DNA of 64,000 nucleotides from DYGX01 sp035325905 (GTDB lineage: Bacteria > Chloroflexota > Anaerolineae > Aggregatilineales > Aggregatilineaceae): the NCBI GenBank assembly GCA_035325905.1, contig DAOKYY010000002.1, positions 100,458 to 164,457 of the forward strand. The letters are read 5' to 3'. The notes below the pieces were generated by a model. The model did no database searches, was not told where the DNA came from, and worked only from the letters and a program-made list of their open reading frames with translations. Position numbers and translations under genes: made by a program. Positions within the stretch are counted from its first letter, which is position 1. Each line of letters begins with the position of its first letter. Of the stretch, positions 51,464 to 60,735 are shown in pieces.

Positions 51464-52738
51464 TTAGCGCGTGCCAGTATAGCGCACGACGACGAGCGTC
51501 GTGTCGTCGAATGGCGGCGCGGCGCCCATGAACGACGCGACCGACGTATTGATGCGCTTGAGAATCTCGGCGGCGGATTGCCCCGCGCCGCGTCGCGTGG
51601 CGTCGACCAGCCGGGTCTCGCCGTAAGGCTCGCCGTGCAGGTTTTCGGCTTCGGTCAGGCCGTCAGTGTAGAGCACCAGCGCGTCGCCCGGCTCCATCCG
51701 CCGCTCGATGGCCTGCACCGGCAGGTCTTCAAACCAGCCGAGCGCGCGCCCGCCGCGCGGCAGGAACTCCCACGTGCCGTGCGCAGCGCGGTAGAGCAGG
51801 GGGCGGTTGTGCCCCGCGCTTACCCCGACAATCTCTCCGTTTGGGTGCAGAATCGTGTAGTAGACCGTGACGAACATGCCGGACTGCGTATCCTGCACAA
51901 TCAGCCGGTTGGTGTGGCGCAGCGCCTCTTCGGGCGTCGGAGCAGTCAGCGCGCTGCTGCGGATCAGGCTGCGCGCCACGGCCATGAAGATCGCCGCCGG
52001 GGCGCCTTTGTCCGACACATCGCCTACCACGACGCCGAGCCGCCCATCTGCCAGCGCGAACCAGTCGTAGAAATCACCTGCGACCTGCCGCGCCGAGCGC
52101 CAGTCCGCCGCGATCTCGTAGCCGGGGAAAGTGGGCAGCGTCTTGGGCAGCAGGCCACGCTGGATGGTGTGCGCCATCTGAAGCTCGGTCTCCAGCCGCC
52201 CCTTTTCGACCGCGATCTCGTACAGCCGCGCGTTGTCGATCGCGCTTCCGGCCTGCGTGGCGAACGCTGTCAGCAGCGCCAGATGGCTCTCGTCGAACAG
52301 CCCGGCCTGCAGGCGGTTGTCCACGTAGATCAGCCCGATCATGCGCCCTTTGACCATGATCGGCACGCACAGAATCGAGCGCAGACCCAGCACCATGATG
52401 CTCTGGCCGCGCGTGAATCGCTCGTCAAACTGCGCGTTGTCGGTCAGCAATGGCTCGTGCGTTTGCTCCACCCGCCGGATGATCGTCGTGCTCACCTGGA
52501 ACTCCGGCGAGGCGAGCAATTCGCGGTCCATCCCGCGCGCCACCTTGAACGCCAGCTCGCCGGTCGCCGGGTCGCGCAGCATCAGAAAGCCGCGTTCCGC
52601 GCGCGTCACCTCGATCACGCGATCCATCACATTTTCGAGCACCTCGTCGAGATTCAGGCTCGAATTCAGCGTGCGCGTGATCTCGTACAGGGTAGCGAGG
52701 AACTCAGGATGCTGGGGCGATGCCGGCGGCTGGATCAT
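51464..52738 (-). CDS. GAF-SpoIIE PP2C phosphatase (RsbU-like)
   Basis: A 424-aa signalling phosphatase. Residues about 10-180 are a GAF sensor domain (ITRTLNSSLNLDEVLENVMDRVIEVTRAERGFLML ... RSILCVPIMVKGRMIGLIYVDNR). A short helix leads to the SpoIIE PP2C domain (about 200-420) with metal Asp in QVAGDFYDWF, VVGDVSDKGAPAAIFMA, GHNRPLLYR and LVLYTDGLTEAEN. It likely dephosphorylates an anti-sigma-factor antagonist; none is nearby. It leads a minus-strand operon with the pseudouridine synthase and plsC. Confidence 0.92.
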   Translation of the reverse strand: MIQPPASPQHPEFLATLYEITRTLNSSLNLDEVLENVMDRVIEVTRAERGFLMLRDPATGELAFKVARGMDRELLASPEFQVSTTIIRRVEQTHEPLLTDNAQFDERFTRGQSIMVLGLRSILCVPIMVKGRMIGLIYVDNRLQAGLFDESHLALLTAFATQAGSAIDNARLYEIAVEKGRLETELQMAHTIQRGLLPKTLPTFPGYEIAADWRSARQVAGDFYDWFALADGRLGVVVGDVSDKGAPAAIFMAVARSLIRSSALTAPTPEEALRHTNRLIVQDTQSGMFVTVYYTILHPNGEIVGVSAGHNRPLLYRAAHGTWEFLPRGGRALGWFEDLPVQAIERRMEPGDALVLYTDGLTEAENLHGEPYGETRLVDATRRGAGQSAAEILKRINTSVASFMGAAPPFDDTTLVVVRYTGTR

Positions 52739-52770
52739 ACGGTATCTTTCTTTTCGTGCGGGTTGGGCGC

Positions 52771-52776
52771 ATTATA
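52771..52776 (-). promoter_or_regulatory. Extended -10 promoter of the GAF-SpoIIE operon
   Basis: TGATATAAT on the minus strand (-10 TATAAT at 52776-52771). No good -35. It gives a leader of about 25 nt. Confidence 0.6.
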
Positions 52777-52793
52777 TCACCCTGCGCGACGCT

Positions 52794-52822
52794 TTGCCTA
52801 GCGCGCGGCGAGGTCTGGTATA
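52794..52822 (+). promoter_or_regulatory. Promoter of the M20 peptidase gene
   Basis: TTGCCT at 52794-52799, 17-nt spacer, extended -10 TGGTATAAT with TATAAT at 52817-52822. It faces away from the adjacent SpoIIE promoter, 18 nt apart. Confidence 0.8.
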
Positions 52823-52887
52823 ATCGCCGGGCAGAGCGCCGCGGGCGGCGGCGCGCCATCCGTTCTCCAGCCGGTTGAGGAGCCAGC

Positions 52888-54258
52888 ATGAATCCCTACG
52901 ACTATGTTGAAGCTCACCGCGAGGCGTTCGTTGGCGAGCTGATCGAGTTCCTACGCATTCCAAGCATTAGCACGCTGTCCGACCACGCCGGAGATGTGCG
53001 TCGCGCCGCGACCTGGCTGGCCGATCACCTGGCGTCGATTGGGATGCAGCGCGTCGAGGTCGTCGAGACCGCGCGCCATCCGATTGTCTATGCCGAGTGG
53101 CTGGGCGCGCCCGGTAAACCGACCGTCTTGATCTACGGGCATTACGATGTGCAGCCGGTTGACGACCCGGAAGGGCAGTGGCTTAGCGACCCGTTCGAGC
53201 CGGAAGTGCGCGACGGCAACCTTTATGCGCGTGGCGCGACGGACAACAAGGGGCAGCTGCTGACCCAGATCAAAGCGATCCAGGCGCTGCTGGCATCCGG
53301 CGAGATGCCGGTCAACGTCAAGTTTGTGATCGAGGGCGAAGAGGAGTCCGGCTCGACCAACCTCTATCCGTTTGTCGAGCTGAACGCCGAGCGGCTGGCG
53401 GCGGACATCGTGGTAGTGTCGGACACTGGTATGAAATCACTGGCCGAGCCGTCGATTGTTTATGGGCTGCGCGGAATCGCCTACATGGAGATCGAGGTGC
53501 GCGGCCCGGCGCATGATCTGCACTCCGGCACGTATGGCGGCGTGGTGCACAACCCCGCGCAGGCGCTAGTCGAGATTCTCGCGCAACTGCACGACGATCA
53601 GGGCCGCGTCATGGCCCCCGGTTTTTACGATCGCGTCGCGGTGATCAGCGACGAGGAGCGCGCCGAGCTGGCGAAGACGCCCATGACTGAAGAGCAGCTT
53701 CGTCGTGAGACCGGCGCGCCCGCTTCGTGGGGCGAAGTTGGATACGCGCTGCACGAGCGAACCGGGATCCGCCCCACGCTGGAGATCAACGGCCTGATCA
53801 GCGGCTGGACGGGCGAGGGTAGCAAGACGGTTCTGCCCTCCAAAGCCCTGGCGAAGGTGAGTTGCCGTCTGGTTCCCGATCAGGATGCGCAGGAAATCGC
53901 GGCGCTGGTGAGCGACTACGTGCAGTCGATCACGCCGCCGACCGTGACCAGCGCGGTCCGGCTGCTGCATCACGGGCGCTGGGCAGTAGTGGATGCCAGC
54001 TCGCCAGAGATGAAGGCTGCGCGCGAGGCGTATGAATTCGGTTTCGGCAAGCAGCCGACCTTCGTGCGCGAAGGTGGCTCGGTGCCGATTGTCGGCGCGT
54101 TCCAGAGCGCGTTGCAGGCGCCCGTAATCCTGATGGGCTTCGGCCAGCAGGACGACAATCTGCACGGGCCGAACGAGAAGTTTGCGCTGGCGTGCTTTTC
54201 GGGCGGCATGAAGACTGCGCTCAAGTTCTACGAGATGATCGGCCAGCGCGGCGCATAG
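52888..54258 (+). CDS. M20-family dipeptidase/metallopeptidase
   Basis: A 456-aa cytoplasmic zinc peptidase. Metal site 1 is GHYDVQP (about residue 87), then RGATDNKGQLLTQIKA (about 118) and the general base EGEEESGS (about 151). The lid domain holds VRGPAHDLHSGTYGGVVHNP, and EGGSVPIVGAF carries late ligands. The family hydrolyses dipeptides such as Xaa-His or beta-Ala-Xaa. GAGGAGCC precedes ATG 52888. Monocistronic, since a promoter and a strong terminator flank it. Confidence 0.92.
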   Translation: MNPYDYVEAHREAFVGELIEFLRIPSISTLSDHAGDVRRAATWLADHLASIGMQRVEVVETARHPIVYAEWLGAPGKPTVLIYGHYDVQPVDDPEGQWLSDPFEPEVRDGNLYARGATDNKGQLLTQIKAIQALLASGEMPVNVKFVIEGEEESGSTNLYPFVELNAERLAADIVVVSDTGMKSLAEPSIVYGLRGIAYMEIEVRGPAHDLHSGTYGGVVHNPAQALVEILAQLHDDQGRVMAPGFYDRVAVISDEERAELAKTPMTEEQLRRETGAPASWGEVGYALHERTGIRPTLEINGLISGWTGEGSKTVLPSKALAKVSCRLVPDQDAQEIAALVSDYVQSITPPTVTSAVRLLHHGRWAVVDASSPEMKAAREAYEFGFGKQPTFVREGGSVPIVGAFQSALQAPVILMGFGQQDDNLHGPNEKFALACFSGGMKTALKFYEMIGQRGA

Positions 54259-54280
54259 CGCGGCAAATGACGCGAAAACG

Positions 54281-54315
54281 CCCGGTGGTGGGGCCAGCCT
54301 CACCGCTGGGTTTTT
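54281..54315 (+). terminator. Terminator of the M20 peptidase gene
   Basis: A 13-bp stem with wobble pairs (54281-54293 with 54298-54310), 4-nt loop, followed by TTTTTG. Confidence 0.85.
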
Positions 54316-54362
54316 GATTCCGCGTCGCAATAATCTGTTAAACATCACGTATATGTGGCAAT

Positions 54363-54391
54363 TTGCCCGGCGTGGCACGGCGGACTATAAT
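54363..54391 (+). promoter_or_regulatory. Promoter of the acetyl-CoA synthetase gene
   Basis: TTGCCC at 54363-54368, 17-nt spacer, TATAAT at 54386-54391, about 45 nt ahead of the start codon. Confidence 0.78.
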
Positions 54392-54435
54392 GCGCGCATC
54401 AGCGGTCTGCATTCTGTGCGGTTGGAGGGTCTTAC

Positions 54436-56334
54436 ATGGCACGCAGCGGCGAACAAAATGGAGGGATGGTCTATCCCGATGAAGCGGTCCTGGCGCGCGC
54501 TGGCGCGGAGGACCTTCGCGCGGTGAGCCAGGCGATGCTCGTCGATATGCCTGGCGCCTGGGCCGAGATCGCCCGCACCCAGTTCGAATGGTACGAGCCG
54601 TGGCATACCACGCTCGACGAGTCGAACGCGCCGTTTTACCAGTGGTTCGTTGGCGGAAAGACCAATATCGTTTTGAACGCGCTCGACCGGCATGTGCGGA
54701 GCTGGCGGCGTAACAAGGCCGCGCTGATCTGGGAAGGCGAAAACTACGAGACTCGCACGTACACCTACCAGCAGCTCAACCGCGAAGTCAGCCGCTTCGC
54801 CAGCGTGCTGCGCGCGATGGGCGTCAACAGGGGCGATCGCGTCACGATCTACATGGGGCGCATCCCGGAGATCATGATCGCGATGCTCGCCTGCGCCAAG
54901 CTCGGCGCGGTGCACAGCGTGGTCTACGGCGGCTTCTCGGTCGAGGCGCTGCATGGCCGGATCGAGGACAGCCAGAGCAAGATCGCGATCACTGCCGACG
55001 GCGCGTGGCTGCGCGGCAACGTCGTCCCGCTCAAGGACATCATGGACGAGGCGCTCCAGCGCGCGCCGACGATCCAGACCGTGATCGTCGTCAAGCGCAC
55101 CGGGCAGGATGTGCACATGGAGCCGGGCCGCGACCTGTGGTATCACGACCTGATGAACTTGCCGATCGCCGACGCGCACATTGAGACCGAGCCGGTCGAC
55201 GCGGAGGACCCGCTCTACCTGCTCTACACCAGCGGAACGACCGGCGCGCCGAAAGCGATCCTGCACACGCACGGCGGCTACATGGTCGGCGTGGCGACGA
55301 CGCTCAAGTGGGTCTTCGACATTCAGGACGACGACACGTGGTGGTGCGCCGCCGATCCCGGCTGGGTGACGGGCCACAGCTACATTATCTACGGCCCGCT
55401 GCTGCTCGGCGCGACCAGCCTGATGTACGAGGGCGCGCCGAACTATCCCTTCCCGGATCGCTGGTGGGACATCGCCGAGCGGCACGGCGTGACGATTCTC
55501 TACACCGCGCCGACCGCGATTCGCGGCCTGATGCGTTTTGGCGACGCCTGGCCGAACCGTCATGACCTGGGCAAGCTACGCCTGCTCGGCAGCGTCGGCG
55601 AGCCGATCAACCCGGAGGCGTGGCGCTGGTACCACCGCGTGATCGGCAAGGAACGCTGCCCGATCATGGACACGTGGTGGCAGACGGAGACCGGCACGTT
55701 CATGATCTCGCCGGTGCCTTCCACGCCGCTCAAGCCTGGTAGCGCGACCCTGCCGCTGCCCGGCGTCGAGGTCGATGTGCTGGACGAAGACGGCAACCCC
55801 GCTGGAACCAACGAAGAAGGCTACCTGGTCATCAAGCGCCCCTGGCCGGGGATGATGCGCACCATCTACGGCGACCCGGAGCGGTACGTCAACAGCTACT
55901 GGAGCCGCTTCCCCGGCCTGTACATGACCGGCGACAGCGCGCGCCGCGACGAAGACGGGTACATCTGGGTGATCGGCCGCGTGGACGACGTAATCAAGGT
56001 CAGCGGCTATCGCCTGGGCACGGCTGAGATCGAGAGCGCGCTGGTCAGCCATCGCGCCGTGGCCGAGGCGGCGGTGATCGGCGTGCCGGACGAGGTGCGC
56101 GGCCATGCGATCAAGGCGTACTGCATCCTGATCGCGGGCGTCGAGCCAACGCAACGCCTGGTCGAGGAATTGCGCGACCACGTCGCCCACGAAGTCGGCC
56201 CGATCGCCAAGCCCGCGACGATCGAGTTCGTCGAGACGCTGCCGAAGACGCGCAGCGGCAAGATTATGCGGCGCGTGCTGAAGGCGCGCGTGCTCGGCCA
56301 GGACGAGGGCGACACCAGCACGCTGGAGCAGTAA
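54436..56334 (+). CDS. acsA: Acetyl-CoA synthetase-type AMP-forming acyl-CoA ligase
   Basis: A 632-aa ANL-superfamily enzyme activating acetate (or a similar short acid) to acyl-CoA via acyl-AMP. P-loop YTSGTTGAPKAILHTHGG near residue 262, then WWCAADPGWVTGHSYIIYGPLLLGATSLMYEG and WWQTETGTFM (A5, about 415). TGDSARRDEDGYIWVIGRVDDVIKVSGYRLGTAEIESAL (A7-A8) leads to the C-terminal PKTRSGKIMRRVLKA with the catalytic, regulatable Lys. Length suits Acs. GGAGG precedes ATG 54436. Confidence 0.93.
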   Translation: MARSGEQNGGMVYPDEAVLARAGAEDLRAVSQAMLVDMPGAWAEIARTQFEWYEPWHTTLDESNAPFYQWFVGGKTNIVLNALDRHVRSWRRNKAALIWEGENYETRTYTYQQLNREVSRFASVLRAMGVNRGDRVTIYMGRIPEIMIAMLACAKLGAVHSVVYGGFSVEALHGRIEDSQSKIAITADGAWLRGNVVPLKDIMDEALQRAPTIQTVIVVKRTGQDVHMEPGRDLWYHDLMNLPIADAHIETEPVDAEDPLYLLYTSGTTGAPKAILHTHGGYMVGVATTLKWVFDIQDDDTWWCAADPGWVTGHSYIIYGPLLLGATSLMYEGAPNYPFPDRWWDIAERHGVTILYTAPTAIRGLMRFGDAWPNRHDLGKLRLLGSVGEPINPEAWRWYHRVIGKERCPIMDTWWQTETGTFMISPVPSTPLKPGSATLPLPGVEVDVLDEDGNPAGTNEEGYLVIKRPWPGMMRTIYGDPERYVNSYWSRFPGLYMTGDSARRDEDGYIWVIGRVDDVIKVSGYRLGTAEIESALVSHRAVAEAAVIGVPDEVRGHAIKAYCILIAGVEPTQRLVEELRDHVAHEVGPIAKPATIEFVETLPKTRSGKIMRRVLKARVLGQDEGDTSTLEQ

Positions 56335-56339
56335 GCAAG

Positions 56340-57830
56340 CTAAGGCGCGCGCACGCGCCAAACCTGCGCCGTCCGCGTGACTCCGGCCAGCTCGCGCAGC
56401 TTCGGCCTTTCAAACTCGGCGACCAGCTCCCACGCGAGCCTCATCCGATCCGGTTGAGGCTCGTGTCCGTTTAAGACGACGTAGCTGAGCTGCGCAGCCA
56501 GCAGCTCGACTGGCCGCGCGATGTCCGCCGCGCAGACGATAGGCTCCGCCGTGAAGAAATAGAGCATGTCGCAGGCCGCGCGGTCGGCGACGATCTGGCC
56601 GGGCGGCTCCATCGTGTCCAGCAGCGCGACCACCCGCCGAAACGCGTCGCCTGCGAAGTTCCCGCCCAGAAACACGGCGGCGTCCCTGCGGGGCAGCGAC
56701 AAGTCCGCAGGCGAGGTGACGGCCGTCACGCCGAACGGGATCGCGAAGCCGCCGAGCCAAGCTGCCGCAGCGCCCGCCAGCGCCACGCGCGCCGCCCGGT
56801 GGCGCGTGCGCCATAGCTCTCCGGCGGCCCACCCGATCACCACGCTCAACGGGACGGCGAGCGGCATGAAATAGCGCGTGCGCGGGTCGCGCGAAGCGAT
56901 TGCCGGAAAGATCAGCAGCAGCGCGACCCACGCCATGAAGTACAGCGCGTGCGGTCGGATCGCGCGGTTGCGCCGTCCGCGCCACGCCAGCCAGCCGAGG
57001 CCCGCCACCAGCGCCAACAGCAGCGGGGCGGACGTGTAGCTCGCCAGCGCCCGCAGAGTCGCGTCCAACTCCGCCAGCGGCGAGGGAGCGTCCAGATCGG
57101 CTATGTTCGCGCCATTGACGAGGGTGAATGGCTCGCCCCGCGCGTGCGCGATCGCGGCGGGGATTAACAGTGGTATCCAGGCCGCGAGGATAGTTCCCAC
57201 CACGAGCGCCAGCGCCCGCCCATAGCGCCGCTTCCATGCCCGGAGGTCCCGTGCGCCGCCGTACAGCAGAGTTGCGAAAACCGGGAGCAGGGGGATGTAG
57301 CCCGTCGTCAGCTTCGCCAGCGTCGTGGCGGCGGCGAGCAATCCGGCCGCCAGCGCGCGCAGTGCAGTCGGGCGCCGCGCGAGCGCGACGCTCCGCCAGG
57401 CGGTCAGCGCCATGAACAGCGCCGCGAGCGGGTCAGCCAGCGCCATGCGCTCGTGGAAGAACGCGAGCGGCAGCGCGGCGTAGACCGCCAGCGCCAGCCG
57501 CCCCGCGCCGGGGCCGCCGGTCATCCGCGCCAGGGCGTAGACCGTCGCGCCCGTGAGCAGCGACGTCAGCGCGATCGCCGCGCGCGCGATCCATAGCGCA
57601 TCGACCGGCGGCAGCTCGAAGACGCCCAGCCAGTAATAAAGCAGCAGCTTGCCGTTGGCGAACCGGCCGGGGTTCTCGTCAAAGCTCCACACGGCGCGCG
57701 CGCGCTGAACATGCGCGCCCTCATCGATGAACGGCTCCTGGAGCGTGAGGTTGTGCAGGCGCACAGCAGCCATGAGCAACAGCAGCATCACGGCGAGCGC
57801 GAGGTGTGTGGCCGGGGTGCGTGTCCTCAT
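56340..57830 (-). CDS. GT39/PMT-like polytopic membrane glycosyltransferase
   Basis: A 496-aa GT-C membrane protein with about ten helices. After helix 1 the loop QEPFIDEGAHVQRARAVWSF carries the acidic DE pair typical of ArnT/PMT-like enzymes that use polyprenyl-phosphate sugar donors. FFHERMALADPLAALFMALT matches the family pattern HE.MA..D. The C-terminal soluble part ends in ELAGVTRTAQVWRVRAP. ATG 57830 is preferred; the longer frame runs into the tRNA-Cys gene. It is convergent with acsA (5 nt apart). Confidence 0.78.
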   Translation of the reverse strand: MRTRTPATHLALAVMLLLLMAAVRLHNLTLQEPFIDEGAHVQRARAVWSFDENPGRFANGKLLLYYWLGVFELPPVDALWIARAAIALTSLLTGATVYALARMTGGPGAGRLALAVYAALPLAFFHERMALADPLAALFMALTAWRSVALARRPTALRALAAGLLAAATTLAKLTTGYIPLLPVFATLLYGGARDLRAWKRRYGRALALVVGTILAAWIPLLIPAAIAHARGEPFTLVNGANIADLDAPSPLAELDATLRALASYTSAPLLLALVAGLGWLAWRGRRNRAIRPHALYFMAWVALLLIFPAIASRDPRTRYFMPLAVPLSVVIGWAAGELWRTRHRAARVALAGAAAAWLGGFAIPFGVTAVTSPADLSLPRRDAAVFLGGNFAGDAFRRVVALLDTMEPPGQIVADRAACDMLYFFTAEPIVCAADIARPVELLAAQLSYVVLNGHEPQPDRMRLAWELVAEFERPKLRELAGVTRTAQVWRVRAP

Positions 57831-57907
57831 GATCCGAGCCAGCCCCTTCGCGGCGAACGATCGCGGAAAAACAGACGCGGGAGCCGGTTTGCTGCTCCCG
57901 CGTAGTG

Positions 57908-57978
57908 AGGCGACGGTGGGAATCGAACCCACGGTGAGGGTTTTGCAGACCCTTGCCTTGCCACTTGGCGACGTCGCC
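57908..57978 (-). tRNA. tRNA-Cys(GCA)
   Basis: A 71-nt cloverleaf on the minus strand: acceptor GGCGACG/CGTCGCC, D arm, anticodon stem AGGGT with loop CTGCAAA (anticodon GCA), T arm with GTGGG-TTCGATT-CCCAC, and discriminator U73 as expected for Cys. CCA is not encoded. Confidence 0.96.
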
Positions 57979-57999
57979 CTAGTGATCGAACCGGGTCAC

Positions 58000-58028
58000 A
58001 GTATACACGAAGCCATGCGGGCTGGCAA
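58000..58028 (-). promoter_or_regulatory. Promoter of tRNA-Cys
   Basis: Minus strand: TTGCCA at 58028-58023, 17-nt spacer, TATACT at 58005-58000. The start is predicted about 15 nt ahead of the mature tRNA. Confidence 0.8.
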
Positions 58029-58052
58029 GGCGGAATTGAGCGTGCCCGCCGG

Positions 58053-58083
58053 AAAAAAAGACCGGGAAGAGCGTCCTTCCCGG
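58053..58083 (-). terminator. Terminator of the sigma factor gene
   Basis: Minus strand: CCGGGAAG/CTTCCCGG stem with a 6-nt loop, followed by a seven-T run (58059-58053). Confidence 0.9.
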
Positions 58084-58112
58084 CCCATAACGGCGATAGC
58101 TTCCCGCGCGGG

Positions 58113-59369
58113 TCAGCTCAGGTAATCGCGCAGGTTGTGCGCCAGGCGCGGGTGGCGCAGCCGGCGCAGCGCCTCTTTCTCAAGCTGGCGGATGCGCTCG
58201 CGGCTGAGGCCGAACTTGTTGGCGATCTCCTCCAGCGTGTGCGGCTCGCCGCCGCCCAGGCCGAAGCGCAGCCGCAGAATATGGCTCTGGCGCGGCGTCA
58301 GCTCGCTGAGCACTTCCTCGATCGTTTCCTGAAGCAAGTGCTGCGTCGCCGCTTCGACCGGGCTGGGCGAGTCCTGGTCTTCGATGAAATCGCCGAACTC
58401 GCTGTCCCCATCGTCCCCAACCGGGCGCTCCAGCGCGATCGCGTGCTGGCTCGCGTCCATCATCCCCCGGATGCTCTCCGGCGGCAGTTCCATTTCTTTG
58501 GCGATCTCTTCGGGAGTGGGGCGGTGGCCGAGCGTCTGCTCAAGGACTTGCGCGGTGCGGTACATCTGGCGGATGCGCTCCGTCATGTGGAGCGGGATGC
58601 GGATCGTGCGCGTCTTCTGCGCCAGCGCGCGGGTGATGGCCTGCCGGATCCACCACGTCGCGTAGGTGCTGAAGCGGTTGCCGCGCTTATAGTCGTACTT
58701 GTCGACCGCGCGCATCAAACCGACGTTGCCTTCCTGGATCAGGTCCGGGAAGGGCAAGCCCTGGCCCATGTACCGCTTGGCGATGCTGACGACCAGGCGC
58801 GTGTTCGCCCGGCCGAGGTGCTCGCGCGCCAGCTGACCATCTGCGACAATCTGCCGCAGTCTCTCCGCCAGATCCGACTCCGGATCGACAGCGGCCAACG
58901 GCTCAGGCGTTTCGCGCCGGGCCTCAATCGACAGCTGGCCCCCGTCGATGCGCATCCGCAGCTCGTGGTCCAGGTCGGCTTCGAGATCCACGCCGGCTAA
59001 CCGGGCCGCCGCCTTGCGCCCGGCCTCGATGCGCTTGGCAAGCTCGATTTCCTCTTCGGCAGTCAGGAGAGGTTCCTGCGCCATCTGGCGGAAGTACAGC
59101 CCTACGGGGTCGTCGGCGGAGACGGCGTTGATGTCGCCCACGCCGGGGTCTTGCGCTTCTTCTTCAGCTTCCAGCTCGTTGTCGTGCGAGAGCAGATCGT
59201 CGTCGTCTTCGGATTTCTTCTGCCGTAGCTCGATCCCCAGCTCGTCCAGCTCGTCCAGCACCGCCTCGATTGCGTTTACGTCGTCGCTATCTTCGTCGAG
59301 CAGTTCTAGCACATCCTCGAAAGTGACATACCCACGCTGGTCTGCCCGGTTCATGAGTTCCTGAATCAC
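58113..59369 (-). CDS. sigA: Primary-type RNA polymerase sigma factor (RpoD/SigA)
   Basis: Sigma-70 group protein directing RNA polymerase to housekeeping promoters. Region 1.1-like N-terminus (RGYVTFEDVLELL) and an acidic linker are followed by DPVGLYFRQMAQEPLLTAEEEIELAKRIE (1.2). NTRLVVSIAKRYMGQGLPFPDLIQEGNVGLMRAVDKYDYKRGNRFSTYATWWIRQAITRA (2.1-2.4) and TEEIRQMY-like 3.0 (TERIRQMYRT) are present. RLRFGLGGGEPHTLEEIANKFGLSRERIRQLEKEALRRLRHP (4.2) ends the protein. The start is uncertain: AGGAGG lies 13 nt upstream of GTG 59369 (418 aa); GTG 59411 is an alternative, and the frame is open to 59477. Confidence 0.93.
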   Translation of the reverse strand: MIQELMNRADQRGYVTFEDVLELLDEDSDDVNAIEAVLDELDELGIELRQKKSEDDDDLLSHDNELEAEEEAQDPGVGDINAVSADDPVGLYFRQMAQEPLLTAEEEIELAKRIEAGRKAAARLAGVDLEADLDHELRMRIDGGQLSIEARRETPEPLAAVDPESDLAERLRQIVADGQLAREHLGRANTRLVVSIAKRYMGQGLPFPDLIQEGNVGLMRAVDKYDYKRGNRFSTYATWWIRQAITRALAQKTRTIRIPLHMTERIRQMYRTAQVLEQTLGHRPTPEEIAKEMELPPESIRGMMDASQHAIALERPVGDDGDSEFGDFIEDQDSPSPVEAATQHLLQETIEEVLSELTPRQSHILRLRFGLGGGEPHTLEEIANKFGLSRERIRQLEKEALRRLRHPRLAHNLRDYLS

Positions 59370-59480
59370 CTGAGTTACGTTGCCTCCTGGTGTGTCGCTG
59401 ATCGAGACCACTGTCTGCCATCCTGGCGTATGCCTAGTGCGCCGTATCAGCCCGATATTTCTTGAGGAGAACGTCACCGA

Positions 59481-59489
59481 ATTATAGCA
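59481..59489 (-). promoter_or_regulatory. Extended -10 promoter upstream of sigA
   Basis: ATGCTATAAT on the minus strand (TATAAT at 59486-59481, TG one base before it). No convincing -35. It lies about 110 nt ahead of the chosen start. Confidence 0.55.
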
Positions 59490-59602
59490 TGAAACGGGGG
59501 CAGGGGGAAGAGCGGAATAATCCCGTGATTGTATCGCGAGATGTCCTTAAACCGCCAAAAATCGAGGTTTGGCTCAAAAGTTTGGTTTCGGTTAACGTTT
59601 TG

Positions 59603-60151
59603 TCAATGGGTTGTTGGGCGGCGCGCCGCCGCGTCGCCAGCGGAAAGATCGGCTGTGGCAGCGTGCGATTGGTCGCCGAAGAAGGACTCGCGACGGAAGA
59701 AAGCCCGCGCCGGTGCGCGGTTAAGGTACCAGATGACATACAGCGGCACCAGCACCATCAACGGAAGCTGGCACAGCAGGGCGCTGCGCAGCCCGGACTG
59801 CACCTGACCGCCGAACACCGGGTCCGGCTCGACGCGCCACGCCTGCGCGATGCGAACCAGGTTGGCGGCGGTCAGCGCCAGCATGGCGCCGATCAGCGCC
59901 CACCGGATGCGCGCCGGGCGGCCCAGCCACGCCAGCAGGCAGAGCGCCAGCATCACCGCGCCGAAAACTCCCTCTAGGGTGGTCCACACGCTGAGTTCGA
60001 CGCCGCCGGGAATCAGCGCTTCGTCGGCGGTGGCATCCAGGCGGTGGTAGAGCGCGGCTTCAAGCAGCGGGCGCAGGCCGTACAGCACCGCGACGGCGAC
60101 AAGCGCCAGCGTGACGCCGGGCGGGCGGCGGATGCGAGCCTGCGAGGACAC
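59603..60151 (-). CDS. Uncharacterised four-helix membrane protein
   Basis: A 182-aa protein with hydrophobic helices near residues 13-32, 54-75, 83-103 and 125-147. Between helices 1 and 2 is a loop YHRLDATADEALIPGGVEL; the C-terminal tail is soluble and charged. GTG 60151 is chosen because GAGGAGAGG lies 6 nt upstream. It starts 29 nt after the DinB-family stop, so the two are probably one transcript. No family is recognised. Confidence 0.62.
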   Translation of the reverse strand: MSSQARIRRPPGVTLALVAVAVLYGLRPLLEAALYHRLDATADEALIPGGVELSVWTTLEGVFGAVMLALCLLAWLGRPARIRWALIGAMLALTAANLVRIAQAWRVEPDPVFGGQVQSGLRSALLCQLPLMVLVPLYVIWYLNRAPARAFFRRESFFGDQSHAATADLSAGDAAARRPTTH

Positions 60152-60180
60152 GCGGCGCCTCTCCTCTCGCCGGCCCCGCC

Positions 60181-60666
60181 CTACAGGCCCTCGCCGGCGC
60201 GCCATTGCTCGATATTCTCGGCGTGTTCTTCTTCGTGCCAGACCGCGTTTTCGAGCACCAGATAGCTAAGCGGCTCGCCCTCCATCCAGGGAAAGCGGCG
60301 GTTGTCGTCCAGCGTGGCGTTGTCCAGCGCCTCGATCGCCTGGATGAGATGCTTGTGGACGCCGTGAAAATCGTCCAGGATGGCGGCGAGCGAGCGTCGC
60401 GCGTTGACGTGATATTGCTCGTCGTTCCACTCGTCGATGTCTTCGATCTCGACGATCTGCGGCGGCCTGCGCTTATACTGGTCCAGGCGCGAGAGCGCGG
60501 TCACAAGCTCTGCCTCCCAGGCCACGAGGTGTCCCAGCGTGTCCTTCACCGACCAGATTCCCACGACCCCAGGGCGAAGCATCGCGTCGTCGCTGAGGCC
60601 GTCGATGGCGTCGAGCAGGCGCGCGCGGGCGGCCTGAAGGTCCGCGATCAGCTCGTTCTTGGGCAT
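60181..60666 (-). CDS. DinB/DfsB-family four-helix protein
   Basis: A 161-aa protein of the DinB-like/ClbS-DfsB fold. Features are LQAARARLLDAIDGLSDDAMLRPGVVGIWSVKDTLGHLVAWEAELVTAL with a metal-site His (about residue 46), and WHEEEHAENIEQW with the second His pair near 143-147. Members act as thiol-dependent transferases or hydrolase-like detoxification proteins, but activity here is unknown. ATG 60666 (MPKNELIADL) has AAAGGCGG upstream. Confidence 0.85.
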   Translation of the reverse strand: MPKNELIADLQAARARLLDAIDGLSDDAMLRPGVVGIWSVKDTLGHLVAWEAELVTALSRLDQYKRRPPQIVEIEDIDEWNDEQYHVNARRSLAAILDDFHGVHKHLIQAIEALDNATLDDNRRFPWMEGEPLSYLVLENAVWHEEEHAENIEQWRAGEGL

Positions 60667-60735
60667 AGCGCTGTTCCGCCTTTCGCCTGAATCAGGCAGG
60701 GTGCCAGATGATGCCGCGCGCCGGGCGCTGTGCGC

